Source: Paucidesulfovibrio longus DSM 6739
Lineage (GTDB): Bacteria > Desulfobacterota > Desulfovibrionia > Desulfovibrionales > Desulfovibrionaceae
DNA length: 64,000 bases
Direction of reading: 5' to 3'
Assembly (NCBI RefSeq): GCF_000420485.1
Contig: NZ_ATVA01000012.1
Location: forward strand, 1 to 64,000
Below the pieces are notes generated by a model. It searched no databases, was not told the origin of the DNA, and saw nothing but the letters and a program-made list of their open reading frames with translations. Shown here piece by piece: positions 51,129 through 62,081 of this stretch. Both the position numbers and the translations under genes were made by a program. Position 1 is the first letter of the stretch. Each line of letters begins with the position of its first letter.

Positions 51129-52613
51129 TTACTCGTTCGATTCGCTTTGCGCAACCGCGAGCACGGGCGGCAGGAGCAGGCTCACGCGCGTTCCCTCGCC
51201 CTCGCGGCTGGCCAGGTGCACGTCGCCGCCGAGGTCGTCCATGATCTTGCGGATCATGGCCAGGCCGAGGCCCGCGCCCTTGCCCTTGGTGCTGAAGAAG
51301 GGGCTGAACACGCGGTCGCGGATGTCCACGGGAATTCCCGGCCCGGTGTCCGCGACCTCCAGGGCCACGAATTCGCCGCGCATGGTGGTGGCGATGCGCA
51401 TGGCTCCGCCCTGGGGCATGGCCTCCAGCGCGTTCTTGATCAGATTGATCAGGCACTGCTTGATCAGCTCCGGGTCGGCCTGGGCCCTGGGCAGGCTCTC
51501 GGAGCAGTCCAGGGCGGTATCCACATGCTGGGAGCGCGCCGCGATGCTCATGAACTCCAGGGTGTCGCGGGCCACTTCGTTGAGGTCGCACTGGCCCTCG
51601 CGCTGTTCCATGGGCCGGGTGAAGTTCAGGATGCTCTTGAGGATTTCGTCCAGCCTGCGGGATTCGGCCAGGATGATGTCCAGCTTTTCGTGCGCGCCGT
51701 GGTCCAGATTCTCGGTGCGCAGCAGGGAGTTGGCGAAGCCGGAGATGGCGAAGAGCGGATTGCGGATCTCGTGGGCGATGTACGTGGAAAGCTCGCCGAT
51801 GGAGGCCAGCTTTTCGGACTGCTGAAGCCTGTTTTCGATCTCGGTGCGGCTGGTGATGTCGCGGCGGATGGCCACCACGCGGGCGAGCCGCCCGTTTTCA
51901 TGGATGGGGTAGGTGTAGAGGCGGTAGTAGTGCATGCGCCCGAAGGGGTCCACGCTGGTGCCGAGCGCCTCGGAAGGCTCGCCCGTGCGCAGGGTGCTCT
52001 CGAAGGGGTTTTCGCACTCGCCGCAGCCGCGCGGCGGGCGCAGCTCCATGTGCTCGAAAATTTCGTCCAGCCGCCTGCCCACCAGCTCCCTCCGCTCCAG
52101 GCCGGTGCGCTGGATCACGGAATTGTTCGCACCGAGCACGAGTCCGTCCGTGTCCAGAAAGAGGATGTCCTCCTGGAGCTGGTCGATGACGGTCTTGAGC
52201 ATGGACTGGGTGGCCGTGAGATCCACCTGGCAGGCTTTCCACATCTCCTCCGTGGAGAGCAGATGGAGAAAGAAGCTGGCCGCGGCGCGCTCCACGAGGA
52301 TGACGTGGGGCGGAAGCAGCTCCCGCAGTTCCTTGATCTGCTTGGGCACGCCGCTGGTTTCCACCACGAGGTTGATCTCCGGATGCATGTAGAGCATGTC
52401 CCGGAAGTTGGGGAACACGGGAAGGTCGAGCAGGGGCTTGTCCGCGTTGTCCTGTCCGTCGGGCAGGGCGGCGGCCACGAGGGTGACGCGGGAAAAGGCG
52501 CCCGGCCCCAGCGCGCTGCCGAACTGCTCCCAAAAGGCCCCCAGGGAACTCCGGTCGCCAACGATCCCCACCAGGTAGGGTGTTTCGGAAATGATGGATC
52601 CCAACTCGTTCAT
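51129..52613 (-). CDS. PAS-domain sensor histidine kinase, NtrB-like
   Basis: The 494-aa kinase has an N-terminal domain of about 130 aa that I do not recognise (LVGIVGDRSSLGAFWEQFGS, alpha/beta in character). A PAS domain follows (about 136-250), with a CGEC motif near 197-200. The HisKA motif is IAHEIRNPLFAISGFA (H281), and the ATPase motifs are NLIKNALEAMP and GPGIP. There is no TM segment, so it senses a cytoplasmic signal. No response regulator is adjacent. The start at 52613 follows GGGAGGCGCAC. Confidence 0.85.
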   Translation of the reverse strand: MNELGSIISETPYLVGIVGDRSSLGAFWEQFGSALGPGAFSRVTLVAAALPDGQDNADKPLLDLPVFPNFRDMLYMHPEINLVVETSGVPKQIKELRELLPPHVILVERAAASFFLHLLSTEEMWKACQVDLTATQSMLKTVIDQLQEDILFLDTDGLVLGANNSVIQRTGLERRELVGRRLDEIFEHMELRPPRGCGECENPFESTLRTGEPSEALGTSVDPFGRMHYYRLYTYPIHENGRLARVVAIRRDITSRTEIENRLQQSEKLASIGELSTYIAHEIRNPLFAISGFANSLLRTENLDHGAHEKLDIILAESRRLDEILKSILNFTRPMEQREGQCDLNEVARDTLEFMSIAARSQHVDTALDCSESLPRAQADPELIKQCLINLIKNALEAMPQGGAMRIATTMRGEFVALEVADTGPGIPVDIRDRVFSPFFSTKGKGAGLGLAMIRKIMDDLGGDVHLASREGEGTRVSLLLPPVLAVAQSESNE

Positions 52614-52729
52614 GTGCGCCTCCCGCAGCAGGGAGCACCCACTATACCCCAAGGGCACAGGAGTGCAAGCCGGGAATGGCAAAAGGGCCGGGCTTTTCAC
52701 CCGCACGGCTTTGGAGTAGACGTGGGGGC

Positions 52730-54046
52730 ATGAACAGCGAAACCCTGAAAGTGCATGCGGTAAGTCTCGGCTGCCCCAAGAACCGGGTGGACACGGAGCG
52801 GCTTCTCGGCAGTCTCGGCCCGGCCGTGGTTCCGGCGGGCAATCCGGAATTCGCCGACCTGGTGCTCATCAATACCTGCGGATTCATCCGCCCGGCCGTG
52901 GAGGAGTCCGTGGACGCCATCCTGGCCGTGCAGGAAAACATCGCGGACCTGGACCCGCGCCCCGTGCTGGCCGTGGCGGGCTGCCTCGTCAGCCGCTACG
53001 GCGAGGAGCTGATGCGCGAGATGCCCGAGGTGGACATCTGGCTGAACACCCGCGAGCTCGACCGCTGGCCCGACCTCGTGCGCGAGGCCCTGGCCCGCGA
53101 GGCCGACCCGGACATGCCGCGCCGGCTCTCCACAGGCCCGGCCTACGCCTACCTCAAGGTCGGCGAGGGCTGCTCCCACAACTGCGCCTTCTGCACCATT
53201 CCCTCCATCCGGGGGCCGCACGTCAGCTTCGGACTGGAGAGCCTGGTCATGGAGGCCGAGGATCTCGTGGAGCAGGGCGTGCCGGAGCTGGTGCTCGTGG
53301 GCCAGGACGTGACCGCCTACGGCAGCGACCTGCCCGCACGGCTGCAATGGGATCTGCGCGCCCTGGTGGACCGCCTCCTGCCCATCCAGGGCCTGGAGTG
53401 GCTGCGGCTGATGTATCTCTACCCCGCGGGGCTCACGGACGAGCTGCTCGCCTTCCTGGCCTCGGCGGGCCGCCCGCTGCTGCCGTATTTCGACATCCCG
53501 CTCCAGCACGCCCACCCGGACGTGCTCAAGAGCATGGGCCGCCCCTTCGCGCGCGACCCGCGCCGCGTCATCGACCGGGTCCGCAAGCATTTCGACGCCC
53601 CGGCCCTGCGCACGAGCATCATCGTGGGCTATCCGGGCGAGACGGACGCGCACTTCGACGCGCTCTGCGATTTCGTGCGCGAGACGCGCTTCACGCATCT
53701 GGGCGTCTTCGCCTACGAGGCCGAGGAAGGCACTCCCGCTGCGGAACTGCCGAACCCCGTGCCCGAAGGGGTCATGGAGGCGCGCCGCGAGGAGCTGATG
53801 CGCATCCAGGCCGGGATCAGCGAGGAGAATCTCCAGCAATACGTTGGCGAGAGCATCGACGTGCTCGTGGAGGCGCCGCACGAGGATTGGCCGGGACTGT
53901 ACACGGGCCGGGCCTGGTTCCAGGCTCCGGAGGTGGACGGCGTGGTCTACGTCAGCGCCGAGCCGGGCGACGTGTTCCTGCCGGGCCGCATCGTCAAGGC
54001 CGAGGTCCAGGAGGCCAAGACCTATGATCTGGTGGCCCTGATCTAG
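52730..54046 (+). CDS. rimO: Ribosomal protein S12 methylthiotransferase RimO
   Basis: This radical SAM enzyme methylthiolates Asp of ribosomal protein S12. The 438-aa sequence has the N-terminal cluster Cys C15, C50, C84 (SLGCPKNRVDTE, NTCGFI, VAGCLV), the radical SAM motif GCSHNCAFCTIP (C148, C152, C155) and a C-terminal TRAM domain. The ATG at 52730 gives the family start. It is divergent from the histidine kinase gene. Confidence 0.95.
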   Translation: MNSETLKVHAVSLGCPKNRVDTERLLGSLGPAVVPAGNPEFADLVLINTCGFIRPAVEESVDAILAVQENIADLDPRPVLAVAGCLVSRYGEELMREMPEVDIWLNTRELDRWPDLVREALAREADPDMPRRLSTGPAYAYLKVGEGCSHNCAFCTIPSIRGPHVSFGLESLVMEAEDLVEQGVPELVLVGQDVTAYGSDLPARLQWDLRALVDRLLPIQGLEWLRLMYLYPAGLTDELLAFLASAGRPLLPYFDIPLQHAHPDVLKSMGRPFARDPRRVIDRVRKHFDAPALRTSIIVGYPGETDAHFDALCDFVRETRFTHLGVFAYEAEEGTPAAELPNPVPEGVMEARREELMRIQAGISEENLQQYVGESIDVLVEAPHEDWPGLYTGRAWFQAPEVDGVVYVSAEPGDVFLPGRIVKAEVQEAKTYDLVALI

Positions 54047-54156
54047 AACGCCTCGGCCGGAAAGCCGCATTCGATCAAGCCGCGAACGTGAGGAAGCGGC
54101 CCCGGTTCCCGCCAGAACCTGGGCCGCTTCCTGCGTGTGGGTGGGAGATTGTTTCG

Positions 54157-54882
54157 TTAGCGGCGGATGCGGCTGCGCAGGCCCACGAGGCCGAGCAGGC
54201 CGGAACCGAGCAGCCAGACCGCGCCGGGGATGGGGGTGGCCGAGGTGCTCACGCCCGTGGCGCTGGAGCCGTCCGAAAGGCTCTGGACATGCAGGCCCAC
54301 GCGCACGTCGCCGGAACCGAGCGCCGCGAGCAGGCTGGCGTAGTCCGTGCCGCCGAGCGCCCAGGAAATGCTCACGTATTCGCCGCTGCCCACGCCGTTG
54401 CCGCTCACGCCGCCCTTCTTGTCCGGGCTGATGCCGAAGTCGGCGTAGAACGGATTGGAAAGGGTGGCCGCGCCGGGCATGTTCGAAGGAGTGGCCGCGA
54501 ACCAGTTGCCGCTGTTGTCCGTGTAGTCCACGCCCGCGAGGCTGTCGTCGATGCTCGCCGGATTCGAGAACAGGGACGCCAGGGAGCCCCAGTCGAAATA
54601 GATGGCCGTGATGGAACCGGAGTCCGTCCCGCTGTTGCTCAGGGTGAAGGTGGCCAGGCCGCCCGCGCCCTGGCTCACGTCCAGGCTGATGGCGTCCGTG
54701 GGGAACAGGCCTTCCACGGCCTGGAACCCGAAGGTGGCGGCCCTGGCCTGGCCCGCGAACAGAACCAGCGCCGCGACAAGGGCGGCAGTGGCGAGGATGC
54801 GGACAAAACCCTGGTCCAGATCCATCGTCGAGACCTGGGCCGTGTCGTTCATGGCGATGTTGCGGTTCGTTCTGGCGGTCAT
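54157..54882 (-). CDS. Exported protein with VPLPA-CTERM-type sorting signal
   Basis: The 241-aa protein has an N-terminal hydrophobic signal (ILATAALVAALVLFAGQARA). It has a Gly/Ser-rich body with beta character and a C-terminal sorting signal: TPIPGAVWLLGSGLLGLVGL followed by RSRIRR. This is the tripartite PEP-CTERM/VPLPA-CTERM arrangement processed by exosortases. It is probably an exopolysaccharide-associated surface protein. The start at 54882 follows GGAGGG. No exosortase is present in the window. Confidence 0.78.
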   Translation of the reverse strand: MTARTNRNIAMNDTAQVSTMDLDQGFVRILATAALVAALVLFAGQARAATFGFQAVEGLFPTDAISLDVSQGAGGLATFTLSNSGTDSGSITAIYFDWGSLASLFSNPASIDDSLAGVDYTDNSGNWFAATPSNMPGAATLSNPFYADFGISPDKKGGVSGNGVGSGEYVSISWALGGTDYASLLAALGSGDVRVGLHVQSLSDGSSATGVSTSATPIPGAVWLLGSGLLGLVGLRSRIRR

Positions 54883-55294
54883 GGCGGTTCCCTCCGGTTT
54901 TTTTCGATCTTCGCCTACAGCATAGGGATCGGGAGGGCGGAAAAGAATCGAGCGAAAGTATGATTTCAACCTGTTGGCTGAAACATGTTCCCGCAAGACC
55001 GCAACTGTCCGCAAACGCTGGCGATGTCGTCGCGGCAGGGATGGCGCTTCCATAGAGGGCGTCGATGCGCGGTCAGTAAATAGTATGAGCCGGAGCAATG
55101 GATTGAAGCGAACTCCGGGCCAGGCACTTTTTTCCGCCTGGAGGGAGGTTGCAGGGGCCGTGCCGGGGAGACGCGGCGTTGACGGGAGGGGGAATCCGTT
55201 CCTTTCCAGCGGCTGCCGTCAGGATGGTCCTCTCAACGGGATGGGAGCGGAAGGATGGAAGTCGTCGGGGGGGATGCGGGAACCGGGCGCGCTG
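54883..55294. other. Gene-free interval between the sorting-signal protein and the ABC-F gene
   Basis: About 410 bases without a convincing coding frame. It must contain the promoter of the VPLPA-CTERM gene, but no clear consensus elements were recognised. Confidence 0.4.
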
Positions 55295-57262
<1,968 letters not shown>

Positions 57263-57459
57263 GTGCGTGTCCTATAGCGGCCCGCAGCCGCGGTCAAGGC
57301 TCGTCCGGAGCGAGTCTGCGGAGAGATGCGGCGCAGCCTCCCATGCAGGACGAAAGATGCTGGTGACATGCAGTCCGCATGATGCTACTCGTTTTGCATT
57401 TGCATCGACTCCGTTGCGTGCGAAGCGGACGCAGCTCTTCCGAACAAAGGAGAAAAAGC

Positions 57460-58059
57460 ATGAGCCTTACCGAGTTGAACCCGAATTGGCTCCCTCCCGA
57501 AGCCGACAATCCTGATTTGCAGCCCGCATGGTACTATTGGCGTTCGTTTCAGGGCGTTGCCGCCTACACGCTGGAAGAACAGCAGGAGCTGAACAGAAAA
57601 CGGTTTGCGGACATAGACAAGGAAAGCAGGCTTTTTTACTACATGCTCGGTGCGCTGACGCAATACGTGTCCCTGCGCCTGCTCGAAGCCGGCGAGCTGC
57701 ACGATGCAATGGAAATCAACACGAAGGTGATCGATGCGCGCTTCAAGCTGGCGGACGTTCCCGTGCTCGGCGCCGCTGGTCCGAAGCTGCTGAGCATTTT
57801 GGATTCGCGCTCCGTTTCCGCGGAATGCCGCAAGGCTTCGGACGAGTTCGCGCAGCTGTGCCGCCAGCTCGTGGCCAAGGCGCAGAGCATGCCCGCTCCG
57901 AGCGCGGCGGCGACCTCCCCGGCCGCGCCGGGAAATGGTCCGGCCACAGGGGCGCGGCGGCAGGTGCGGCAGTCGGCCACGCCGTATCCCGAATCTCAAG
58001 CCTCGCCTGCCGCCCCGCGCAGAACGCCGGGAAAACGGTGGTGGGAATTCTGGAAGTGA
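57460..58059 (+). CDS. Hypothetical protein with proline/alanine-rich tail
   Basis: The 199-aa cytoplasmic protein is mostly helical in its first 140 residues (YTLEEQQELNRKRFADIDKE). A low-complexity Pro/Ala/Ser linker and a basic aromatic end (GKRWWEFWK) follow. The ATG follows AAAGGAGAAAAAGC, an excellent site. I do not recognise a family. It stands alone between divergent and convergent neighbours. Confidence 0.7.
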   Translation: MSLTELNPNWLPPEADNPDLQPAWYYWRSFQGVAAYTLEEQQELNRKRFADIDKESRLFYYMLGALTQYVSLRLLEAGELHDAMEINTKVIDARFKLADVPVLGAAGPKLLSILDSRSVSAECRKASDEFAQLCRQLVAKAQSMPAPSAAATSPAAPGNGPATGARRQVRQSATPYPESQASPAAPRRTPGKRWWEFWK

Positions 58060-58097
58060 AGTGCGCGCCCGCAAGGTCGCGTGAACGCAGGAATGCG

Positions 58098-58131
58098 AAA
58101 AAAAAGGCCGGGAAGCGTCGCTCCCGGCCTT
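58098..58131. terminator. Rho-independent terminator of serS
   Basis: AAGGCCGGGAAGC pairs with GCTCCCGGCCTT around GTC, with one bulge. On the minus strand the stem is followed by a run of eight T, so it stops serS transcription. It lies between convergent genes and may also serve the plus-strand hypothetical gene. Confidence 0.85.
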
Positions 58132-58157
58132 GATGCGTTCGCGCAATGCGCGCGGCG

Positions 58158-59435
58158 CTACTTCGGCTCGATGCACTCCAGCCCGCCCATGTACGGGCGC
58201 AGCGCCTCCGGGATCACGACGGAGCCGTCGGCCTGCTGGTAGTTCTCCAGCACGGCCACCAAAGTGCGGCCCACGGCCAGACCCGATCCGTTCAGGGTGT
58301 GCACGTAGGCTTTTTTCTTGGAGTCCTTGGGCTGGAACTTGATGTTCGCGCGTCGGGCCTGGAAATCCTCGGTGTTCGAGCAGGAGGAGATTTCTCGGTA
58401 TTTGTCCTGGCCGGGCAGCCAGACTTCCAGGTCGTAGGTCTTGGTGGCGGAGAAGCCCATGTCCCCGGTGCAGAGGGTGATGACCCGGTAGGGCAGGTTC
58501 AGCCGTTCCAGGAGGCTTCCGGCCTGGGCGGTCATTTTTTCCAGCACCTCGTAGGAATTGTCCGGGTGCGCGAAATAGACCATCTCGACCTTGTGGAACT
58601 GGTGCTGGCGGATCAGGCCCTTGGTGTCCTTGCCGTAGGAGCCGGCCTCGGAACGGAAGCAGGGGGTCCAGGCGCAAAAGCCCCTGGGCAGGTCGGCCTC
58701 GTCCATGACCTCGCCCGCGTAGAGGTTGGTCAGGGGCACTTCGGCCGTGGGGATGAGGTAGAAATCCTTGAAGTCCACGCGGAAGAGGTCTTCCTCGAAC
58801 TTGGGCAGCTGGCCCGTGCCCTGCATGGTGGCGCGGTTGACCATGAACGGCGGCACCGCCTCGATCAGGCCGTTCTCGGTCACGTGCACGTCGAGCATCC
58901 ACATGGCCAGGGCGCGCTCCAGCCGGGCGAGGGAGCCGTAGGTCACGGCGAAGCGCGCTCCGGCGAGCTTGGCGGCGCGCTCGAAGTCGAGCAGGCCCAG
59001 GTCCGCGCCCAGCTCCCAGTGTTCCTTGATGGGAAAGTCGAAGGCGCGGGGCGTGCCCCAGCGGCGCACTTCCGGATTGTCTTCCTCGCTCGCGCCCAGC
59101 GGGGTGGACTCGTGGGGAATGTTCGGGCAGGTCAGCAGCCACTGGGTTTCCAGTTCCTCGACCTCGGCCAGGGCCGCGTCCAGTTCCTTGATGCGCTCGC
59201 CCACGGCGGACATGCTCGCGATGAGTTCGGAGGCGTCTTCCTTGGCGCGCTTCTTCTGGGCGACCTCGGCGGAGGTCTGGTTGCGCTCGGCCTTGAGCGT
59301 CTCCACGTCCTGGGTCAGGGCGCGGCGCTTCTCGTCCAGGGAGGCGAATTCCTGGACGTCGAGCTTGGCGTTGCGCCGTTTGAGCGCCTCGCGCACGGTG
59401 TCCAGGTTGTTGCGAACAAATTTCAGGTCCAGCAT
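58158..59435 (-). CDS. serS: Seryl-tRNA synthetase SerS
   Basis: The 425-aa class II synthetase charges tRNA-Ser. It has the N-terminal coiled-coil arm (residues 1-105), motif 2 ([22 protein letters not shown]), and motif 3 ([18 protein letters not shown]). The ATG at 59435 follows GAGGAGTGGACC. It is normal in length and sequence. Confidence 0.96.
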   Translation of the reverse strand: MLDLKFVRNNLDTVREALKRRNAKLDVQEFASLDEKRRALTQDVETLKAERNQTSAEVAQKKRAKEDASELIASMSAVGERIKELDAALAEVEELETQWLLTCPNIPHESTPLGASEEDNPEVRRWGTPRAFDFPIKEHWELGADLGLLDFERAAKLAGARFAVTYGSLARLERALAMWMLDVHVTENGLIEAVPPFMVNRATMQGTGQLPKFEEDLFRVDFKDFYLIPTAEVPLTNLYAGEVMDEADLPRGFCAWTPCFRSEAGSYGKDTKGLIRQHQFHKVEMVYFAHPDNSYEVLEKMTAQAGSLLERLNLPYRVITLCTGDMGFSATKTYDLEVWLPGQDKYREISSCSNTEDFQARRANIKFQPKDSKKKAYVHTLNGSGLAVGRTLVAVLENYQQADGSVVIPEALRPYMGGLECIEPK

Positions 59436-59543
59436 GGTCCACTCCTCGATATTCGTCGTTCCCCGCAGCAACTACCGGATTTCGCTCCGGCTGGCAAAGG
59501 GGAAGCCGGGGCGGAGGGCGAGCCGGGAATCAGATTTTCGCAA

Positions 59544-59966
59544 TCAGGGGTCGATGCCCGCGTCCTTGTTGGCGACGCGGACCCGGAGCAGCACGAGAAA
59601 GCCCACGGTCAGCCCCAGGCCGGGCAGGCTGCTCGCCCAGAACGCCAGCAGCACCAGGATCGAGCCGAGCGTCAGGTAGACCGCCCCGATCCGCTTGCGC
59701 CGGTTCCAGGGGCTGTTGATCCAGACGACTTCGGCCCGGATCATGCGCCAGACCAGCCTGGCCGCCCAGGTGTTTTCCGGAAACGGCGGAAGATGAAAGT
59801 CCAGCGCGCCCGCGAGGATCAGCCCCGCTCCGGCCCAGGCTTCCACAGCGCCGCGCTGCCAGAACGCCAGCAGCAGCAGAAGTCCGCCCAGGGCCTGGAC
59901 CAGCCAGTTCCAGGGGATCTGATGCCGCCGCCACACGGTGCTCCAGACGTTCGCATGCTGCTTCAT
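59544..59966 (-). CDS. Hypothetical two- to four-helix membrane protein
   Basis: The 140-aa protein has hydrophobic segments near LVQALGGLLLLLAFW, AGAGLILAGALDF and YLTLGSILVLLAFWASSLPGLGLTVGFLVLL. No family was recognised. No strong ribosome binding site precedes the ATG at 59966; a GTG at 60005 is an alternative. It is divergent from pncC. Confidence 0.6.
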   Translation of the reverse strand: MKQHANVWSTVWRRHQIPWNWLVQALGGLLLLLAFWQRGAVEAWAGAGLILAGALDFHLPPFPENTWAARLVWRMIRAEVVWINSPWNRRKRIGAVYLTLGSILVLLAFWASSLPGLGLTVGFLVLLRVRVANKDAGIDP

Positions 59967-59996
59967 GAAGGAATTTGTAGGCTCGGCTGACTTCAA

Positions 59997-60025
59997 TTGC
60001 AACACCGGGGCAGGGTTGGTATGAT
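59997..60025 (+). promoter_or_regulatory. Sigma-70 promoter of pncC
   Basis: TTGCAA (59997-60002), a 17-bp spacer and TATGAT (60020-60025) make a near-consensus promoter 21 bp before the pncC ATG. Confidence 0.7.
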
Positions 60026-60046
60026 GTCGCCAAGGCGAGGTGCAAG

Positions 60047-60532
60047 ATGAATGTCGACCTGATGGAAACGGTCGCCGAAGTCGGCGACACTTTGCGCGAA
60101 AAGCGCTGGAAACTGGCCACTGCCGAGTCCTGCACGGGCGGGCTCGTGGCGGCCGCCTGCACGAGCGTGCCGGGCAGCTCGGACTGGTTCGCCGGTTCCG
60201 TGGTGGCCTATTCGAATAACGTCAAGATGGCCCTGCTCGGCGTTGCGGGAGACCTGCTCACCCGCGTGGGCGCGGTCAGCGAGGAAGTGGTCACGATCAT
60301 GGCCCCGGCGGTCATGCGCACGGTGGGTGCGCACGTCTCCATCGCGGTGTCCGGCATTGCCGGGCCGGACGGTGGCACGGAGGACAAGCCCGTGGGCACG
60401 GTCTGGATGGCCTGGGCCAACCAGGAAGGCGAGCTGCGGACCGAACTGTTCCACTTCGAGGGCGACAGGGAACAGGTGCGCGAGCAAGCCGTGGTCGCGG
60501 CCCTGGAAGGGCTGCGCTCCTTCCTGCGCTAG
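60047..60532 (+). CDS. pncC: Nicotinamide-nucleotide amidase (CinA C-terminal family, PncC)
   Basis: This enzyme deamidates NMN to NaMN in pyridine-nucleotide salvage. The 161-aa protein shows TAESCTGGLVAAACTSVPGS, SVVAYSNNVKMALLGV, AVSEEVV and SGIAGPDGGTEDKPVGTVW, the full CinA-C signature. It is a stand-alone domain without the N-terminal CinA part. GAGG precedes the ATG. Confidence 0.93.
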   Translation: MNVDLMETVAEVGDTLREKRWKLATAESCTGGLVAAACTSVPGSSDWFAGSVVAYSNNVKMALLGVAGDLLTRVGAVSEEVVTIMAPAVMRTVGAHVSIAVSGIAGPDGGTEDKPVGTVWMAWANQEGELRTELFHFEGDREQVREQAVVAALEGLRSFLR

Positions 60533-60571
60533 GTTCGCCGCCGCAAGGCCGGACAGAGCGAATCCGACAGG

Positions 60572-60616
60572 ACCGGGCCTTCGACGCGCATGCCGCGTTT
60601 CGGGTCCGGTTTTTTT
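60572..60616 (+). terminator. Rho-independent terminator after pncC
   Basis: ACCGGGCC (60572-60579) pairs with the GGTCCGGT region at 60603-60610 around a long loop, followed by a run of seven T. Confidence 0.65.
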
Positions 60617-60651
60617 CGTGTCCGAAAACCCCCGAGCCGAAGGAGGCTGCC

Positions 60652-61260
60652 ATGACCGATCAGACCGCCGTGTTCAGATTGTTCGCGGGCGTGCCCCTGT
60701 CCGACGAATGCAAAGCCGTCTCCGCGGAGCTGCTGCAAAGGCTGCGCGAGCCGGGCGGGCCGCTGCGGGGGGCGCGCGTTTCCTGCCCGCCGCCGGAAAA
60801 ACAGCACCTGACCCTGAAATTTCTCGGCGACACGCCGGGCGGCCGGATCGAATCCGTGCTCGCGGTCCTGGGCGCGGTCGATTTCACGCCCTTTGCCCTC
60901 TCCCTGGCCGATGCCGGATTTTTTCCGGACATGACCCGGCCCCGCGTGCTCTGGGCGGGAGTCGCCCAGGGGGCCGCACGCCTGGCGGCCCTGGCCGCGC
61001 GCGTCAACGAGGCTCTCGCGCCGTTGGGCTTCGCCCCGGAAAAAAGGCCCTACCGAGCGCATCTGACCCTGGGGCGCGTGCGCGAGCAGGGAACCGCGGA
61101 CTGGGCCGAGACGCGGCGCATGGTGGCGGAATGCGCCTGGCCGGAAATGCTGGTGTCGCGTTTCGTGCTCTGGAAGTCCGAGCTGGGACCGGGCGGGCCG
61201 GTTTATACGCCTTTGTTGGAATGTCCGGCTGAGGGAACATCGCGCAAAGTAGCATTGTGA
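60652..61260 (+). CDS. thpR: RNA 2',3'-cyclic phosphodiesterase ThpR (2H family)
   Basis: The 202-aa 2H phosphoesterase has both catalytic HxTx motifs: KQHLTLKFLGD and YRAHLTLGRVRE. It is involved in RNA-end processing. GAAGGAGG precedes the ATG. The next gene starts only 7 bp after the stop, although that gene is strikingly AT-rich, so the junction marks an insertion. Confidence 0.92.
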   Translation: MTDQTAVFRLFAGVPLSDECKAVSAELLQRLREPGGPLRGARVSCPPPEKQHLTLKFLGDTPGGRIESVLAVLGAVDFTPFALSLADAGFFPDMTRPRVLWAGVAQGAARLAALAARVNEALAPLGFAPEKRPYRAHLTLGRVREQGTADWAETRRMVAECAWPEMLVSRFVLWKSELGPGGPVYTPLLECPAEGTSRKVAL

Positions 61261-61267
61261 GGACGTC

Positions 61268-61741
61268 ATGGAAACGCAAGAATATTGGGGTAGTCAAGCG
61301 GACCTAATGGTAGAAAATGTGTTCAATGCTTATGTGGGGAAGCAAGTAGAATTTCTTAATACCGGGAGTGCTAAGTGTATTGTTCCATTGGAGGATGAAT
61401 TTTGTTTATTTCTCGTTGCCGGATTGATTACTTATCTTAATGCTGGAAAGATAAGTTACATATATTTCAGAATGCTTGCTCTGGTGCAGGATAGCAACAC
61501 TATGCTGAATTACGCAGGCTTTTTGTTTGCCTTGAACGGGTCGCGAGGATTTGAAGTGCTTAACGAGTTGTTTAATGAGGTTGGGGTCAACCTTGATCAG
61601 GATTGTCAAAACTCATATGTTGATATCGATAAATTCTCTGTTGAAGAGCTGTTTTCGAGACTGGAAGATTTGTTGTCCGCATGTTTGAAAATGGATAAAG
61701 CCGACATCATGGTTCAGTGGGAAGGCGAAACGAATAGCTAA
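61268..61741 (+). CDS. Unknown protein, first gene of the low-GC insert
   Basis: The 157-aa cytoplasmic protein is mostly alpha-helical (VENVFNAYVGKQVEFLN, LLNDELF-like C-terminal helices). No family was recognised. Base composition is sharply lower in GC than thpR. It uses GAGG of the thpR stop region as its ribosome binding site. It lies in one operon with the Trypco1-like and metallopeptidase genes and may be an effector, adaptor or immunity partner. These roles are guesses. Confidence 0.7.
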   Translation: METQEYWGSQADLMVENVFNAYVGKQVEFLNTGSAKCIVPLEDEFCLFLVAGLITYLNAGKISYIYFRMLALVQDSNTMLNYAGFLFALNGSRGFEVLNELFNEVGVNLDQDCQNSYVDIDKFSVEELFSRLEDLLSACLKMDKADIMVQWEGETNS

Positions 61742-61769
61742 AAATCATTCAGCGAAAGGGGGGGGCACC

Positions 61770-62081
61770 ATGCCGTCTCGTGGCCGAATTACAGTTTTTA
61801 TTGAGCAAAGCAAGCCCGTGTCGGCGTCTTCAAGGACAATGACGGCCCTGCCCAGGCTATCGAGTGTGGTCAAACAAACTGAAATCGATACCGATTCTGT
61901 TAAAGACGTTATTGAATCGTTTCTGGAAATGTTGAATTCAATTCAAGAAGAAGGAGGATACGAGGTACAAAGTCTCGAGTGTGCCATCGGTGTATCTGTG
62001 GAGGGGAAGGTCGGTATCTTGTCTGCGTCCGGAGGCATAGAAGCCAATAATACAGTCCGAGTGACATTTTCAAAAAAATGA
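61770..62081 (+). CDS. Trypco1-like (trypsin-co-occurring domain 1) protein
   Basis: The 103-aa protein ends in a block (YEVQSLECAIGVSVEGKVGI, then SASGGIEANNTVRVTF) that closely fits the Trypco1 pattern (vEFGlkl...g.viasaGgEanFtVtl). This domain was defined beside trypsin-like peptidases in bacterial conflict systems. Here the neighbour is a zinc metallopeptidase instead. The gene has a G-rich ribosome binding site and overlaps the next gene by 4 bp (ATGA). Assignment is by motif memory, so it is moderate in confidence. Confidence 0.65.
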   Translation: MPSRGRITVFIEQSKPVSASSRTMTALPRLSSVVKQTEIDTDSVKDVIESFLEMLNSIQEEGGYEVQSLECAIGVSVEGKVGILSASGGIEANNTVRVTFSKK

